Below, in pieces: positions 6,922 to 14,861 of a DNA stretch of 41,058 nt. The notes below the pieces were generated by a model. That model saw nothing but the letters and a program-made list of their open reading frames with translations. It was not told the origin of the DNA and did not search any database. Location of the stretch: contig JALWPZ010000236.1 in assembly GCA_026994745.1 (NCBI GenBank), forward strand, positions 1 through 41,058, written 5' to 3'. Within the stretch, counting starts at the first letter, position 1. Every line of letters starts with the position of its first letter. The translations under genes and the position numbers were made by a program. The DNA comes from Campylobacteraceae bacterium (GTDB lineage: Bacteria; Campylobacterota; Campylobacteria; Campylobacterales; Sulfurovaceae).

Positions 6922-8484
6922 TTATTTCCTCCGGCGAAAGCTCAGGGCTTCGAGCAGGTGCCTTTTCCCGATCGTCGTGGAGCCCTCCAGATCGGCAATG
7001 GTCCGGGCGACCCGACGGATGCTGACGATGGAGCGGTGGGAGAGGGCGAAGCGATCAACGGCCTGATCCAGCACCCTCTGCGCCTCCTCGTCCAGAACGC
7101 AGAAACGTTCGGTCTCCGCTTCATTAAGCTTTCCATTGGGGGCGCTCTGCCCCCGCTCTTTTTGCCTGCGAAAGGCCTCGATCACCTGGGAATGCATCGT
7201 GGCGGAATCCACACCGCCGCGATCGGAGCTCTCCACCTCCTGCATCGTCACGAAGAGATCGACCCGATCCAAAAAAGGGTCCGAGAGCCTATTTCGGTAT
7301 CGTCGGATTTCCCGTTCGCTACAGCGGCAGCTTCGGTTCCGGGCGAGCAGATTCCCGCAAGGGCAGGGGTTCATGGCGGCGACGAAGAGAAAATCGGCTT
7401 CGTAGCTGACCTTGCTGTGGACTCGGGCGATATGCACCCTTCGGTCCTGCATCGGTTCGCGAAGGGCCTCCAGGACGCTCTTTTGGAAGTGGGGCAACTC
7501 GTCGAAGAAGAGGATCCCCCGGTGTGCCAGGGCCACTTCCCCGATGCGGGCGCTGTGGCTTCCTCCGCCGAAGATCGACGCCGAGGTCGCCGTATGATGA
7601 GGACTTCTAAAGGGGCGCTGGGGGCGAAAATCGGGCGTCTGGCTGTCTAGGAACTGATGCTTGGCTACGGCCAGCATCTCGGCCTCGCTCATGGGTGGCA
7701 GAATGTAGGGGAGCCGCTTGGCGATCATGCTTTTTCCGCAGCCGGGGCTTCCTTCCATCAGAAAATTGTGCATCCCCGCCGCACAGATCAGGGCGGCCCG
7801 TTTGGCTAACTCCTGCCCCTTCACATCCCGGAAATCCTCGGGGTATTCCCGCTGAAAATAGTAGCGTTCTCCCCCGATCTCAATAGATTCTCCTTCGGTT
7901 TCGAACCGTTCCGATCGGTGGGTAGGACGCTCCGCTTTCATCGCGGTGATCGCCTCCTCCAGGGTTTCGACGGGGTGAAGCTCCACATTGGGAATATGGG
8001 AGAGGTGGGGCATCGCCTCTGCGGGGACCATGGCCCGGGAGATCAGGCCCTGCTCTTTGAGGGAGAGGATCAGGGGGAAGAGCTGGGAGCTGCTCTTGAC
8101 CCGGCCGTCGAGCCCCAGCTCCCCAAATATGTAAAGTCCATCTTTATGAATCTCCTCCCGATGGAGGGCGATGAGCAGCGCGATGGGCAGATCGAAGTGG
8201 GTCCCGCTCTTTTTCAGGTCGCTGGGGGCCAGATTCACCGTGATCTTGAGAGGGGGAAAGGTGAAGTCGTTGGTCTGCAGGGCCGCCTTGACCCGCTCCT
8301 TGGCCTCCTGGATGTCGTTGCCGGCCAATCCCACGACACTGAAGCCGGGCAAGCCTTTGGTGAAGGTGGCTTCCACCAGGATGGGACGGGCCTGCACTCC
8401 GTCCAGGGTCGCGCATTCAAAGGCGTTGATTCGGGGGGATTCAGTATTTTCGTCGTAGTTCAGTAGGTCTTTTGGGGCTTCCAT
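6922..8484 (-). CDS. comM: ComM/YifB-type Mg-chelatase-like AAA+ ATPase
   Basis: The 520-residue product has the ComM layout: an N-terminal Lon-like domain (VEATFTKGLPGFSVVGLAGN near residue 38; APSDLKKSGTHFDLPIALL near 86), a Mg-chelatase AAA+ module with Walker A GSPGCGKS near 247 and Walker B ILFFDELPHF, a Cys cluster NPCPCGNL...SCRCSE, and the C-terminal helical domain (RRVARTIADLEGS). ComM is a hexameric helicase that promotes branch migration during natural transformation. ATG 8484 is the only start codon before the conserved domain, but it has no Shine-Dalgarno and follows a run of seven T's, unusual for a translated start. Confidence 0.92.
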   Translation of the reverse strand: MEAPKDLLNYDENTESPRINAFECATLDGVQARPILVEATFTKGLPGFSVVGLAGNDIQEAKERVKAALQTNDFTFPPLKITVNLAPSDLKKSGTHFDLPIALLIALHREEIHKDGLYIFGELGLDGRVKSSSQLFPLILSLKEQGLISRAMVPAEAMPHLSHIPNVELHPVETLEEAITAMKAERPTHRSERFETEGESIEIGGERYYFQREYPEDFRDVKGQELAKRAALICAAGMHNFLMEGSPGCGKSMIAKRLPYILPPMSEAEMLAVAKHQFLDSQTPDFRPQRPFRSPHHTATSASIFGGGSHSARIGEVALAHRGILFFDELPHFQKSVLEALREPMQDRRVHIARVHSKVSYEADFLFVAAMNPCPCGNLLARNRSCRCSEREIRRYRNRLSDPFLDRVDLFVTMQEVESSDRGGVDSATMHSQVIEAFRRQKERGQSAPNGKLNEAETERFCVLDEEAQRVLDQAVDRFALSHRSIVSIRRVARTIADLEGSTTIGKRHLLEALSFRRRK

Positions 8485-8485
8485 G

Positions 8486-8529
8486 AAAAAAAGTATGCCA
8501 CAGATTAGGGTGAGACCCTCTGAATCTGT
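8486..8529 (-). terminator. Intrinsic terminator-like hairpin after the Hcp-like gene, abutting comM
   Basis: Read on the minus strand, arms ACAGATT and AATCTGT enclose a second pair AGGGT/ACCCT (8500-8529) and are followed eight bases later by seven T's (8492-8486), ending two bases before the comM ATG. It should terminate transcription from the Hcp-like gene or gate read-through into comM. Confidence 0.55.
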
Positions 8530-8543
8530 CGAATCCCGGATCG

Positions 8544-9542
8544 TTACCTGGAGAACTTTTTGTTGTAGAAGTCGCAGGCCGGTTTGTATCCTTTCTCTTC
8601 ACAGAGCTCGGCCATCGTCTGTTTGACCTCCTGCTTCTCTTTCGTCCCTCCCGTCACGAATTGGTAGGCCGCAATCATGTAACAGGAGTTGGGGACCCCG
8701 TACTCACATCCTTTTTGGTAATAGGGGAGTACTTTGCCCCAGGTTTCTTTCGTCAATCCTCCGCTTTCGTTGGCAATCAGCACGGCGTAATTGTGACAAG
8801 CCGCTCCGACCTTCCCTTTCTCGCAACTCTTTTTCAGGTATTCCTTTCGTTTCGGAGAATCCTCGGGAATCTGTTGAAGGAGAAAGTAACAGGCTTTCCC
8901 GTAATTCAGATCGTTGCATGCGTGTTCCGCCGCTTTTCTATCGAGAGTCTTGGAACGTAAAATCTCACCGCGAAAATCATATTGTGTTCCCCTATAGACG
9001 AATTCACAGGCCTTCGCATCGTTCTGCTCCATGCAGAGATGATGGGCTTTCGCTCTTTTCTTGGCATCCGCGAAGAATTTCGCTCTGCCTTCCGGGGCGA
9101 TATCTTTTTCCAAAGTAAATTCGGCTACGCGTATCATATCCTCGTAGCTGGGTTTGGGTGCGTTTTCCCAGTTGGGAAAAGGAGAGGCGTATTGCCAATC
9201 TCCGGAGGCGTACCCTTTGACGATCGTGCAGGGGCCAACGCTTCTGGCAATATGGGCGGTTCCCAATCCTTCGCAGAACGCCTCCGCATAGCCGTAGGCT
9301 TTTTCCGGATTTCGAATGCGGCCTTTCCCGTAGGCGATATTCACGATCTCACGATTGATACATTCAGTCTGCACCAATTTGGCTGGTCCGATGAGCCCAT
9401 TAAGACACCTTTGAACGCCTTTGTCCTGCAAAACCTCTTCGAACGTGTACTTTTTCTTTTCCCCGGCATTGGCGGCACTCCCCCAAAACATCATAGCGAT
9501 TACGGTGGAGATCGTGAGTTTCACAACGGCATCGATTCTCAT
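8544..9542 (-). CDS. Secreted Cys-rich Sel1-like repeat protein (Hcp-like)
   Basis: A signal peptide is clear (basic start, hydrophobic core, then WGSAANA before GEKKKY). The mature chain carries repeated helical hairpins, each with a pair of cysteines seven residues apart: LCMEQNDAKACEF, HACNDLNYGKACYF, SCEKGKVGAACHN, GCEYGVPNSCYM, LCEEKGYKPACDF. This spacing is the hallmark of Helicobacter cysteine-rich proteins, Sel1-like repeats in which each repeat is clamped by a disulfide. The protein (332 residues) should be periplasmic or exported; some family members bind beta-lactams or modulate hosts, but no specific activity is implied here. AAGGGG precedes ATG 9542. The N-terminal third is less repetitive. 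Confidence 0.85.
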   Translation of the reverse strand: MRIDAVVKLTISTVIAMMFWGSAANAGEKKKYTFEEVLQDKGVQRCLNGLIGPAKLVQTECINREIVNIAYGKGRIRNPEKAYGYAEAFCEGLGTAHIARSVGPCTIVKGYASGDWQYASPFPNWENAPKPSYEDMIRVAEFTLEKDIAPEGRAKFFADAKKRAKAHHLCMEQNDAKACEFVYRGTQYDFRGEILRSKTLDRKAAEHACNDLNYGKACYFLLQQIPEDSPKRKEYLKKSCEKGKVGAACHNYAVLIANESGGLTKETWGKVLPYYQKGCEYGVPNSCYMIAAYQFVTGGTKEKQEVKQTMAELCEEKGYKPACDFYNKKFSR

Positions 9543-9552
9543 TTCTATTCCC

Positions 9553-9570
9553 CTTATAATTAATAATAAG
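9553..9570. promoter_or_regulatory. AT-rich near-palindrome in the Hcp-like gene leader
   Basis: CTTATAATTAATAATAAG is symmetric at eight of nine position pairs and lies 11-28 bases before the start codon at 9542. Its left half TTATAAT equals a half-site of the known PerR consensus, and a second palindrome, ATGATATCAT, follows at 9576-9585. A repressor site is plausible but unproven. Confidence 0.35.
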
Positions 9571-9767
9571 GCTGAATGATATCATACAATGGGGGTTGTG
9601 AGCTGAATCTACTCTATCTCAGATACCGGCAAAGTGGTACGGTTCTTCTCTTGAGAAAAATTCGATACGTATACTAAGAGGTGAGGTTCCGCGTGACTAC
9701 ATCGACGGTAAGATTGGACCGAGTTGCCGAAGCTCGATAGAGTGGGTCGGTGGATGCGAACTGTGGT

Positions 9768-10301
9768 TCAAAGAGTCTTTTTCTGTCGCTTCTTCCACTC
9801 TTTTTCGAACTTCTTCCGTTTCAGGATCGAAAGTTTTTCTACGAAGACCTTGCCATCCAGGTGATCCATCTCGTGTTGCAGGGCGATGGCCAGGAAGTCG
9901 TCATCCTCCAGGATGTGTCTTTCGCCGTGGCGATCCTGGTATTCGACCTTGATCTTCTTGAAACGATCCACCTCTTCGAAGAAACCGGGGACCGAGAGGC
10001 AACCCTCCTGATAGCGGGTCTTGCCCTCGGCTTCCAGGATCACGGGGTTGATCACCTCTAGGGTGTTCTCCTTGGGCTGCTGCTCTCGGGGGTCTTCTGG
10101 GTCAGTGTCCACGGGCACGTTGATGATCAGCACCCGCTGGGGTACGGCGATCTGGATCGCCGCCAGGCCGACCCCGTTTCGGTTGATCATCGTATCGTAC
10201 ATGTCGTCCAGGAGGGTATGAAGCGCTTCGTCGAAGCGTTCCACCGGCTTGGAGATCTCCTTGAGGTGCTTGTCGGGATAGATGACGATGTCACGGATCA
10301 T
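9768..10301 (-). CDS. def: Peptide deformylase
   Basis: The 177-residue enzyme removes the formyl group from nascent proteins. All three metal-site motifs are present: GVGLAAIQ at residues 43-50, EGCLS with metal ligand Cys101, and QHEMDHLDG with ligands His143 and His147 and catalytic Glu144. AGGAGG precedes ATG 10301, and the gene follows clpP by 13 bases on the same strand. It is the last gene of tig-clpP-def, a block that couples nascent-chain folding, trimming and turnover and that I recall in the same order in Campylobacter jejuni. A Lys/Arg-rich C-terminal helix (KRKKFEKEWKKRQKK) is typical of ribosome-binding deformylases. Confidence 0.96.
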   Translation of the reverse strand: MIRDIVIYPDKHLKEISKPVERFDEALHTLLDDMYDTMINRNGVGLAAIQIAVPQRVLIINVPVDTDPEDPREQQPKENTLEVINPVILEAEGKTRYQEGCLSVPGFFEEVDRFKKIKVEYQDRHGERHILEDDDFLAIALQHEMDHLDGKVFVEKLSILKRKKFEKEWKKRQKKTL

Positions 10302-10314
10302 GACTCCACTCCTC

Positions 10315-10902
10315 CTAGCTGAAGCTCTTGGTCAGGACCTTGTCGATTAGACCGTACTCCACCGCTTCCTCCGCCGCCATGAAAAAGTCCCGTTCGGTGT
10401 CTTTTTCGATCTTCTTGACGCTTTTCCCGGTCTTTTCGGCCAGGATCTTGTTGAGATAGCTTTTCAGGCGGAGGATCTCCTGGGCCTGGATGGCGATGTC
10501 GCTGGCCTGTCCCTGGGCGCCGCCCAGGGGCTGATGGATCATGATCCGGGCGCTGGGCAGGGCGTAGCGTTTGCCCTCGCTGCCGCAAGCCAGCAGGAAG
10601 GCTCCCATACTGGCGGCCTGACCGATGCAGATGGTGACGATGTCGGGCTTGATGTAGTTCATCGTATCGTAGATGGAGAAGCCGCTGGTGATCACCCCGC
10701 CGGGGGAGTTGATGTAGAAGTAGATGTCCTTGTCGGGATCCTGGGCCTCGAGGAAGAGCAGCTGGGCGACGATGCTGGAGGCGACGGCATCGTTGATTTC
10801 GCCGCTGAGCATGATGATCCGGTCCTTGAGAAGCCGGGAGTAAATGTCGTAGCTGCGCTCGCCGCGGCCGGTCTGTTCGATCACGTAGGGAATGTAGCTC
10901 AT
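10315..10902 (-). CDS. clpP: ATP-dependent Clp protease proteolytic subunit ClpP
   Basis: The 195-residue serine peptidase forms the tetradecameric barrel that degrades unfolded proteins handed over by ClpA/ClpX. The catalytic triad is Ser98 (GQAASMGAF), His123 (MIHQPLGG) and Asp172 (DTERDFFM). The propeptide is short. An AAGGA site lies eight bases before ATG 10902. It sits between tig and def on the same strand, consistent with a protein-biogenesis operon. Confidence 0.97.
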   Translation of the reverse strand: MSYIPYVIEQTGRGERSYDIYSRLLKDRIIMLSGEINDAVASSIVAQLLFLEAQDPDKDIYFYINSPGGVITSGFSIYDTMNYIKPDIVTICIGQAASMGAFLLACGSEGKRYALPSARIMIHQPLGGAQGQASDIAIQAQEILRLKSYLNKILAEKTGKSVKKIEKDTERDFFMAAEEAVEYGLIDKVLTKSFS

Positions 10903-11004
10903 TTCGAAAATTCCTTTATTCGTTTTGCCTGGGGTTTCCGAGGGTGTGGAAGGAGGAGAGCCCCCGTTTCATGGGAGCTTCTCCTGTGTATGGATTGCAG
11001 AATA

Positions 11005-12306
11005 CTATTTCTTTCCGGCGTTGTCAAGATCCAGAAGCTTGGCGAAGAGTTTGTCTTCGATCATTCCCATTTTGACGGCGGGGAAGAGGTTGTTCTTCTG
11101 GTAGTACTTCAAGAGGGCTTCGGGGTCCTGGCCGGACATGAGTGCTTCATAGTAGAGGGCCTGGCTGACCTCTTGATCCGTCACATCCACACCGGCGGCC
11201 CGGGCGACGGCGTCGACGATGAAGGTGGCTTTGACGCTGCGTTCGGCGTCCTCGCGAACCGACTCTCGGAGCTCCTCGATCTTCTCGGCGTTGCCCTGGA
11301 TCTCTTCCAGTTCTTCCTTGGAAAGAGCCTGGGCTTTCTGGTTGGCCAGGTTGTCGATCTCTTGCTCGACGATGTTCTCGGGCAGGTCGAACTCGTAGGC
11401 TTCCACCAGGGTCTCCAGGAGCTTGGGCTTGAGATCGTCGTTGTAGAGTTTGCTCAACTTTTCGGTGCGCAGCTGCTCTTTGACCTGCTCTTTGAGGGTC
11501 TCGAGAGTGGCGTCCTCTTTCTTGGTGACGGTCTTGGCCAGCTCGTCGTCGATCTTGGGCTCGGACTTGACCTTGATGTCCTTGAGAGTGATGTCGAACT
11601 CCACTTCTTTGCCCTTGAGGTTCTCGGCCTGGTAATCCTCGGGGAAGGTGACCTTGATGCGCCTGGTCTCTCCCTTTTTCATGCCGACCATCTGCTCTTC
11701 GAAGCCAGGGATGAATTGACCCGATCCGATCTGGAGCTCGAAATCCTGGGCGCTGCCCCCTTCGAACTCTTCGCCGTCCAGGTAGCCGACGAAATCGAAG
11801 ACGGCGGTGTCCCCCTCTTGCAGGGGGCGATCCTCTTCCAGGCTCACCAGGGGAGCGGATTGCTCCGCCAGGGTCTGGATGCGCTGCTCCAGCTCCTCCT
11901 CGCTCACTTCGGGGACCTCGTACTCGGGAACGAGCTTTTCGTAGCCCTCTACGTTGATTTCGGGGCGCAGGCAGACCAGGATCTCCGCCTCGATCTTCTC
12001 GTCGCCTTTTTCGTATTTTTTGAAGATGGGATCGCCCAGGACCGCACTCTTGTCGATGCCCGCCTCTTTGTAGGCGCTCTCCAGCGCTTCCCGGACCGCT
12101 TCGCCCTCGGCATCCTGCTTGAGCTGTTCGCCATGCATCTTCTTGACGATGCTGGGGGGAACCTTGCCTTTACGGAAGCCGGCGATGTTCATCTGCTTGC
12201 CGTACTGCTTGGCTAGCTGGTCGACCTTTTTCTCAACGGTCTCGTTGGGGATTTCGCTCTTGATCAGCACATTGGCTTCGTTCTGTTTTTCGATGGTGGT
12301 TTCCAC
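11005..12306 (-). CDS. tig: Trigger factor (ribosome-associated chaperone)
   Basis: The 433-residue protein shows the three-domain layout: the ribosome-binding domain with the signature GFRKGKVPPSIVKK near residue 43, a central FKBP-like prolyl isomerase domain (GDTAVFDFVGYLDGEEFEGG near 154, then QFIPGFEEQMVGMKKGE), and a long helical C-terminal chaperone domain. It catches nascent chains at the ribosome exit. Translation starts at GTG 12306, supported by AAAGGA eight bases upstream and by the normal family length. It heads the tig-clpP-def block and is divergent from folE. Confidence 0.96.
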   Translation of the reverse strand: METTIEKQNEANVLIKSEIPNETVEKKVDQLAKQYGKQMNIAGFRKGKVPPSIVKKMHGEQLKQDAEGEAVREALESAYKEAGIDKSAVLGDPIFKKYEKGDEKIEAEILVCLRPEINVEGYEKLVPEYEVPEVSEEELEQRIQTLAEQSAPLVSLEEDRPLQEGDTAVFDFVGYLDGEEFEGGSAQDFELQIGSGQFIPGFEEQMVGMKKGETRRIKVTFPEDYQAENLKGKEVEFDITLKDIKVKSEPKIDDELAKTVTKKEDATLETLKEQVKEQLRTEKLSKLYNDDLKPKLLETLVEAYEFDLPENIVEQEIDNLANQKAQALSKEELEEIQGNAEKIEELRESVREDAERSVKATFIVDAVARAAGVDVTDQEVSQALYYEALMSGQDPEALLKYYQKNNLFPAVKMGMIEDKLFAKLLDLDNAGKK

Positions 12307-12344
12307 GGTGTTTGTCCTTTGCTTCGTGTGTAATAAATGGCGAT

Positions 12345-12398
12345 GATTCTACCAAAAAGTAGCTAAAGGCGCCTCGTTTGTACCTTTATGGTAGAATC
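12345..12398. promoter_or_regulatory. Symmetric divergent promoters of tig and folE
   Basis: The same -10-like hexamer TAGAAT occurs facing outward on both strands: inside GATTCTACC (12345-12353, reads TAGAAT on the minus strand) and inside GGTAGAATC (12390-12398, plus strand). The two nine-base arms are exact inverted copies, and the midpoint holds the perfect palindrome AGGCGCCT (12367-12374). Both -35 regions would fall on this central element, so one factor could govern both genes. Confidence 0.5.
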
Positions 12399-12444
12399 TG
12401 GGCAAATCAAAGTCCCAAAAGATGGGAGAGAAGAGGAAAGCAGC

Positions 12445-13023
12445 ATGGAGCCCAATCCCCGGATCGAAGCGGCGGTACGGACGATCCTGTCCGAATTGGG
12501 AGAGGACCCCGGGCGGGAGGGGTTGCTCCAAACCCCTCAACGGGTCGCCAGGGCCCTGGAGTTTCTGACCGAAGGATATCGCCTGGATCCCCGAGAGATT
12601 CTTGAAAAAGCGCTCTTTCGAAGCAGTAACGACGAGATGGTCCTGGTGCGGGACATCGAATTCTACTCCCTCTGCGAGCACCATATGCTTCCCATCATCG
12701 GTCGGGCCCATGTGGCCTACATTCCCGACGGTAAAGTGGTCGGCCTCTCCAAGATCCCCCGGGTGGTCAACCTCTATGCCCGACGCCTTCAGATCCAGGA
12801 GCAGATGACCGAGCAGATCGCCGACGCCATCAGCGAAGTGATCCATCCCAAAGGGGTCGCCGTGGTCCTTCATGCCCGCCACATGTGCATGGAGATGCGG
12901 GGAGTGGAAAAGATCAACTCCACCACCGTCACTTCGGCGCTGCGGGGGCTCTTCAAGAAGGACCTGCGGACCCGGAACGAATTCTACAATCTCATCAACG
13001 CTCCCGCTCCGGCCAACTTCTAA
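12445..13023 (+). CDS. folE: GTP cyclohydrolase I (FolE)
   Basis: This enzyme opens GTP to dihydroneopterin triphosphate, the first step of folate and queuosine-type pterin synthesis. ATG 12445 is chosen because AGAGGAAAG (12432-12440) precedes it and the 192-residue length is normal; an upstream GTG at 12388 would lie in the promoter. Zinc ligands Cys77, His80 and Cys148 are present in [20 protein letters not shown] and [11 protein letters not shown], and the substrate-pocket segment [18 protein letters not shown] is intact. It is divergent from tig, as in Campylobacter. Confidence 0.96.
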   Translation: MEPNPRIEAAVRTILSELGEDPGREGLLQTPQRVARALEFLTEGYRLDPREILEKALFRSSNDEMVLVRDIEFYSLCEHHMLPIIGRAHVAYIPDGKVVGLSKIPRVVNLYARRLQIQEQMTEQIADAISEVIHPKGVAVVLHARHMCMEMRGVEKINSTTVTSALRGLFKKDLRTRNEFYNLINAPAPANF

Positions 13024-13042
13024 GCCGCTGTCCGGCAAGGCT

Positions 13043-13945
13043 TCAGCGAAAGATCCACTGCACCATGGCGAAGAGATAGACAAGGAAGATCAGGGAGCTC
13101 AGGAAGGTGAGGAAAGCCACCTGGTCGGGTCGGCATTCGTAGAGGGCCGCCAGGTTGACGTTCATCACCGCCATGGGGACGATGAGCTCCAGGAGCAGAA
13201 CGTTGAAGAGCAGGGGCTCCAGCCCCCACAGCGGAAGGATCGCCCAGGCGAGCAGCGGGATGGCCAGGAACTTGGCCACCAGGACGAAGAGGGCTGTTCC
13301 CGGGCGGATGGTCCGGGCCCGTACCGTCGCCAGATAGATCCCGAAGATCATGAGCTGCAGCACCATCGTCGCGTAGGCCCCCATCTCCAGAGGTAGCTCC
13401 AGGGCGTTGGGTAGATGGGCTCCGCTCAGGTTGAAGAGGAGGGCCGCCGCACCGAACCAGATGGCGGGAAGTTTGAGGATATTGAGCAGGGATTCCCGTA
13501 CCGAAAAGCTCCCCCGGGAGTAGAAATAGACCCCCACCGTATAGACCAGAAAGACATTGGCCAGGTTGATGATGCTGGTATAGAGTACCGACGCTTCCCC
13601 AAAGAGCGCGATCCCCAGAGGGATCCCCAGGTTCCCGGTATTTCCGATGATGCTGGAGACGACGGCGATGGAGCGCTCTTTGGGGTCGACGAAGAGCCGT
13701 CGGGCCAGAGGGGCGGCCAGGAGGAGAAAAAGCAGGATGAATCCGACGAAGAGCAGGGGGGTCTCCACGGCGTCCCGGTCGATGGGATTCCGGGTCAATC
13801 CCCAGAAGACCAGCAGAGGCTGGAGGAAATAGATCGAAAGCAGCACCAGGCTCGATTCGTGGATCTTTTCGGCGAAATGGCGTTTGGCGGCGAAGCCCAG
13901 CAGAATGAAGAGGTAGATTCCCCCGATCGACAGTGCAACATCCAT
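13043..13945 (-). CDS. AEC (auxin efflux carrier) family transporter
   Basis: The 300-residue protein has about ten membrane helices with the two-lobed AEC pattern. The N-terminal bundle ends in VSSIIGNTGNLGIPLGIALF (about residues 95-114), the family's conserved Asn/Gly/Pro broken helix, and the C-terminal bundle contains LLELIVPMAVMNVNLAALY near 255. AEC carriers export organic acids or similar anions in bacteria. It is convergent with folE and divergent from the small Cys protein at 13996. Substrate unknown. Confidence 0.88.
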   Translation of the reverse strand: MDVALSIGGIYLFILLGFAAKRHFAEKIHESSLVLLSIYFLQPLLVFWGLTRNPIDRDAVETPLLFVGFILLFLLLAAPLARRLFVDPKERSIAVVSSIIGNTGNLGIPLGIALFGEASVLYTSIINLANVFLVYTVGVYFYSRGSFSVRESLLNILKLPAIWFGAAALLFNLSGAHLPNALELPLEMGAYATMVLQLMIFGIYLATVRARTIRPGTALFVLVAKFLAIPLLAWAILPLWGLEPLLFNVLLLELIVPMAVMNVNLAALYECRPDQVAFLTFLSSLIFLVYLFAMVQWIFR

Positions 13946-13961
13946 CCTCGTTCTCCTGTGT

Positions 13962-13967
13962 TATAAT
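13962..13967 (+). promoter_or_regulatory. Extended -10 promoter for the 53-aa Cys protein
   Basis: TGTGTTATAAT contains TGT immediately before TATAAT, an extended -10 that does not need a strong -35. Expected start is near 13974, giving a leader of about 22 bases with AAAGGAG at 13984-13990. Confidence 0.55.
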
Positions 13968-13995
13968 CCGCCGATTTTAGCGAAAAGGAGTACCT

Positions 13996-14157
13996 ATGGC
14001 TGTTCCCGAAGATGTGGGATGCCGCAACGAAAGCTGTATCAAACACCCCGAGTGCAACCGCGCGAAGATCGCCAAAGAGGGCACCGCCCGGGAGGTAAAA
14101 AGTTTCGGCGGAACCCCCGAAAAGGGTTGCGGGAAGTTTCTGCCGATCAAAGATTGA
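13996..14157 (+). CDS. Small cysteine-containing protein, possible metal knuckle (53 aa)
   Basis: A strong AAAGGAG site five bases before ATG 13996 and an extended -10 promoter support translation of this 53-residue protein. It starts MAVPEDVGCRNESCIKHPEC and ends KGCGKFLPIKD. Cysteines at residues 9, 14, 20 and 45 plus His17 could form a zinc or iron site. It has no signal peptide or membrane helix. I recall similar unnamed proteins in other Campylobacterota but no function. It lies just upstream of the tRNA operon promoter. Confidence 0.75.
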   Translation: MAVPEDVGCRNESCIKHPECNRAKIAKEGTAREVKSFGGTPEKGCGKFLPIKD

Positions 14158-14175
14158 GGCCCGGCGTATCGCTCA

Positions 14176-14204
14176 TTGACATCCAAGGAGACTTGGATTA
14201 TAAT
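14176..14204 (+). promoter_or_regulatory. Consensus sigma-70 promoter of the five-tRNA operon
   Basis: TTGACA (14176-14181) and TATAAT (14199-14204) are both perfect and separated by exactly 17 bases. Transcription should begin near 14211, about 15 bases before the first tRNA. It is the best promoter in the window, as expected for stable RNA. Confidence 0.85.
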
Positions 14205-14225
14205 TGCAGTCCTTTTTCGGGCGAC

Positions 14226-14302
14226 CGGAGTGTAGCGCAGCCTGGTAGCGCACCTGCTTTGGGAGCAGGGGGTCGAAGGTTCGAATCCTTTCACTCCGAC
14301 CA
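14226..14302 (+). tRNA. tRNA-Pro (anticodon TGG)
   Basis: The acceptor arm CGGAGTG pairs with CACTCCG, the anticodon stem CCTGC/GCAGG encloses TTTGGGA, and the T-loop reads GTTCGAATC. The terminal CCA is encoded. It is the first gene of the operon. Confidence 0.97.
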
Positions 14303-14327
14303 GGCTACGGAAACTCTTCTTATCGAT

Positions 14328-14405
14328 GGTGGGTATAGCTCAGTTGGTTAGAGCGCCAGATTGTGGCTCTGGAGGTCGTGGGTTCGAGACCCATTACCCA
14401 CCCCA
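14328..14405 (+). tRNA. tRNA-His (anticodon GTG)
   Basis: The acceptor arm GTGGGTA pairs with TACCCAC and is preceded by the extra G (-1) opposite discriminator C, the histidine identity mark. The anticodon stem CCAGA/TCTGG holds TTGTGGC. CCA is encoded. Confidence 0.97.
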
Positions 14406-14427
14406 TTCACAGACTTTCCCGAAAAAC

Positions 14428-14504
14428 GCGCCAGTAGCTCAATTGGATAGAGCATCAGACTTCGGATCTGAGGGCTAGGGGTTCGACTCCTCTCTGGCGC
14501 ACCA
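14428..14504 (+). tRNA. tRNA-Arg (anticodon TCG)
   Basis: The acceptor arm GCGCCAG pairs with CTGGCGC, and the anticodon stem TCAGA/TCTGA encloses CTTCGGA. CCA is encoded. It reads CGA/CGG-type codons. Confidence 0.96.
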
Positions 14505-14523
14505 CTCCATTTTATTCACCGAT

Positions 14524-14600
14524 GCGCTCGTAGCTCAGCTGGATAGAGCACTCGCCTTCTAAGCGAGCGGTCTCAGGTTCGAATCCTGACGGGCGTACCA
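14524..14600 (+). tRNA. tRNA-Arg (anticodon TCT)
   Basis: The anticodon stem CTCGC/GCGAG encloses CTTCTAA. The acceptor arm GCGCTCG pairs with CGGGCGT, with G-T wobbles at the first pair and at the fifth. CCA is encoded. It reads AGA/AGG. Confidence 0.95.
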
Positions 14601-14606
14601 CTCTCT

Positions 14607-14689
14607 GCGGACGTGGTGGAACTGGTAGACACGCTGGATTTAGGATCCAGTGCTTCGGCGTGGAGGTTCGACTCCTCTCGTCCGCACCA
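14607..14689 (+). tRNA. tRNA-Leu (anticodon TAG)
   Basis: A class II tRNA with a variable arm (TGCTTCGGCG). The anticodon stem CTGGA/TCCAG encloses TTTAGGA, and the acceptor arm GCGGACG pairs with CGTCCGC. CCA is encoded. A T-rich stretch (TCACTTTCTTTTC) after it may help terminate the operon. Confidence 0.97.
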
Positions 14690-14816
14690 TCACTTTCTTT
14701 TCAATACCCTCCAAATTAGCGACCTGATTTAGATATGACGATATCTCCAAGCCGTGGACCAACGATTCGGATGTACATGATTTTCAATATGTGAAGATGG
14801 TGTAGGGCAGGAGAGG

Positions 14817-14831
14817 AATGGCAGAGCCATT
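14817..14831 (-). terminator. Hairpin downstream of the L,D-transpeptidase gene
   Basis: Perfect arms AATGGC and GCCATT enclose AGA, about 30 bases past the stop of the minus-strand gene. No T-run follows, so termination is possible but weakly supported. A second inverted repeat (AGATAT/ATATCT around GACG) lies further downstream in the same gap. Confidence 0.3.
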
Positions 14832-14861
14832 CGACTCAGAAGGTTTCAGCGGGAGGGTGCT

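Noticed and set aside
10534-12216. Open frame of about 560 codons on the plus strand opposite clpP and tig
   Set aside because: Repetitive Leu/Gly/Phe/Asp translation mirroring the Glu/Lys-rich trigger factor; no ribosome site; an antisense artefact.
14226-14689. Whether the tRNA arrays mark an integrated element
   Set aside because: No integrase, no duplicated tRNA 3' ends and no composition change were seen around either tRNA cluster; flanking genes are ordinary.
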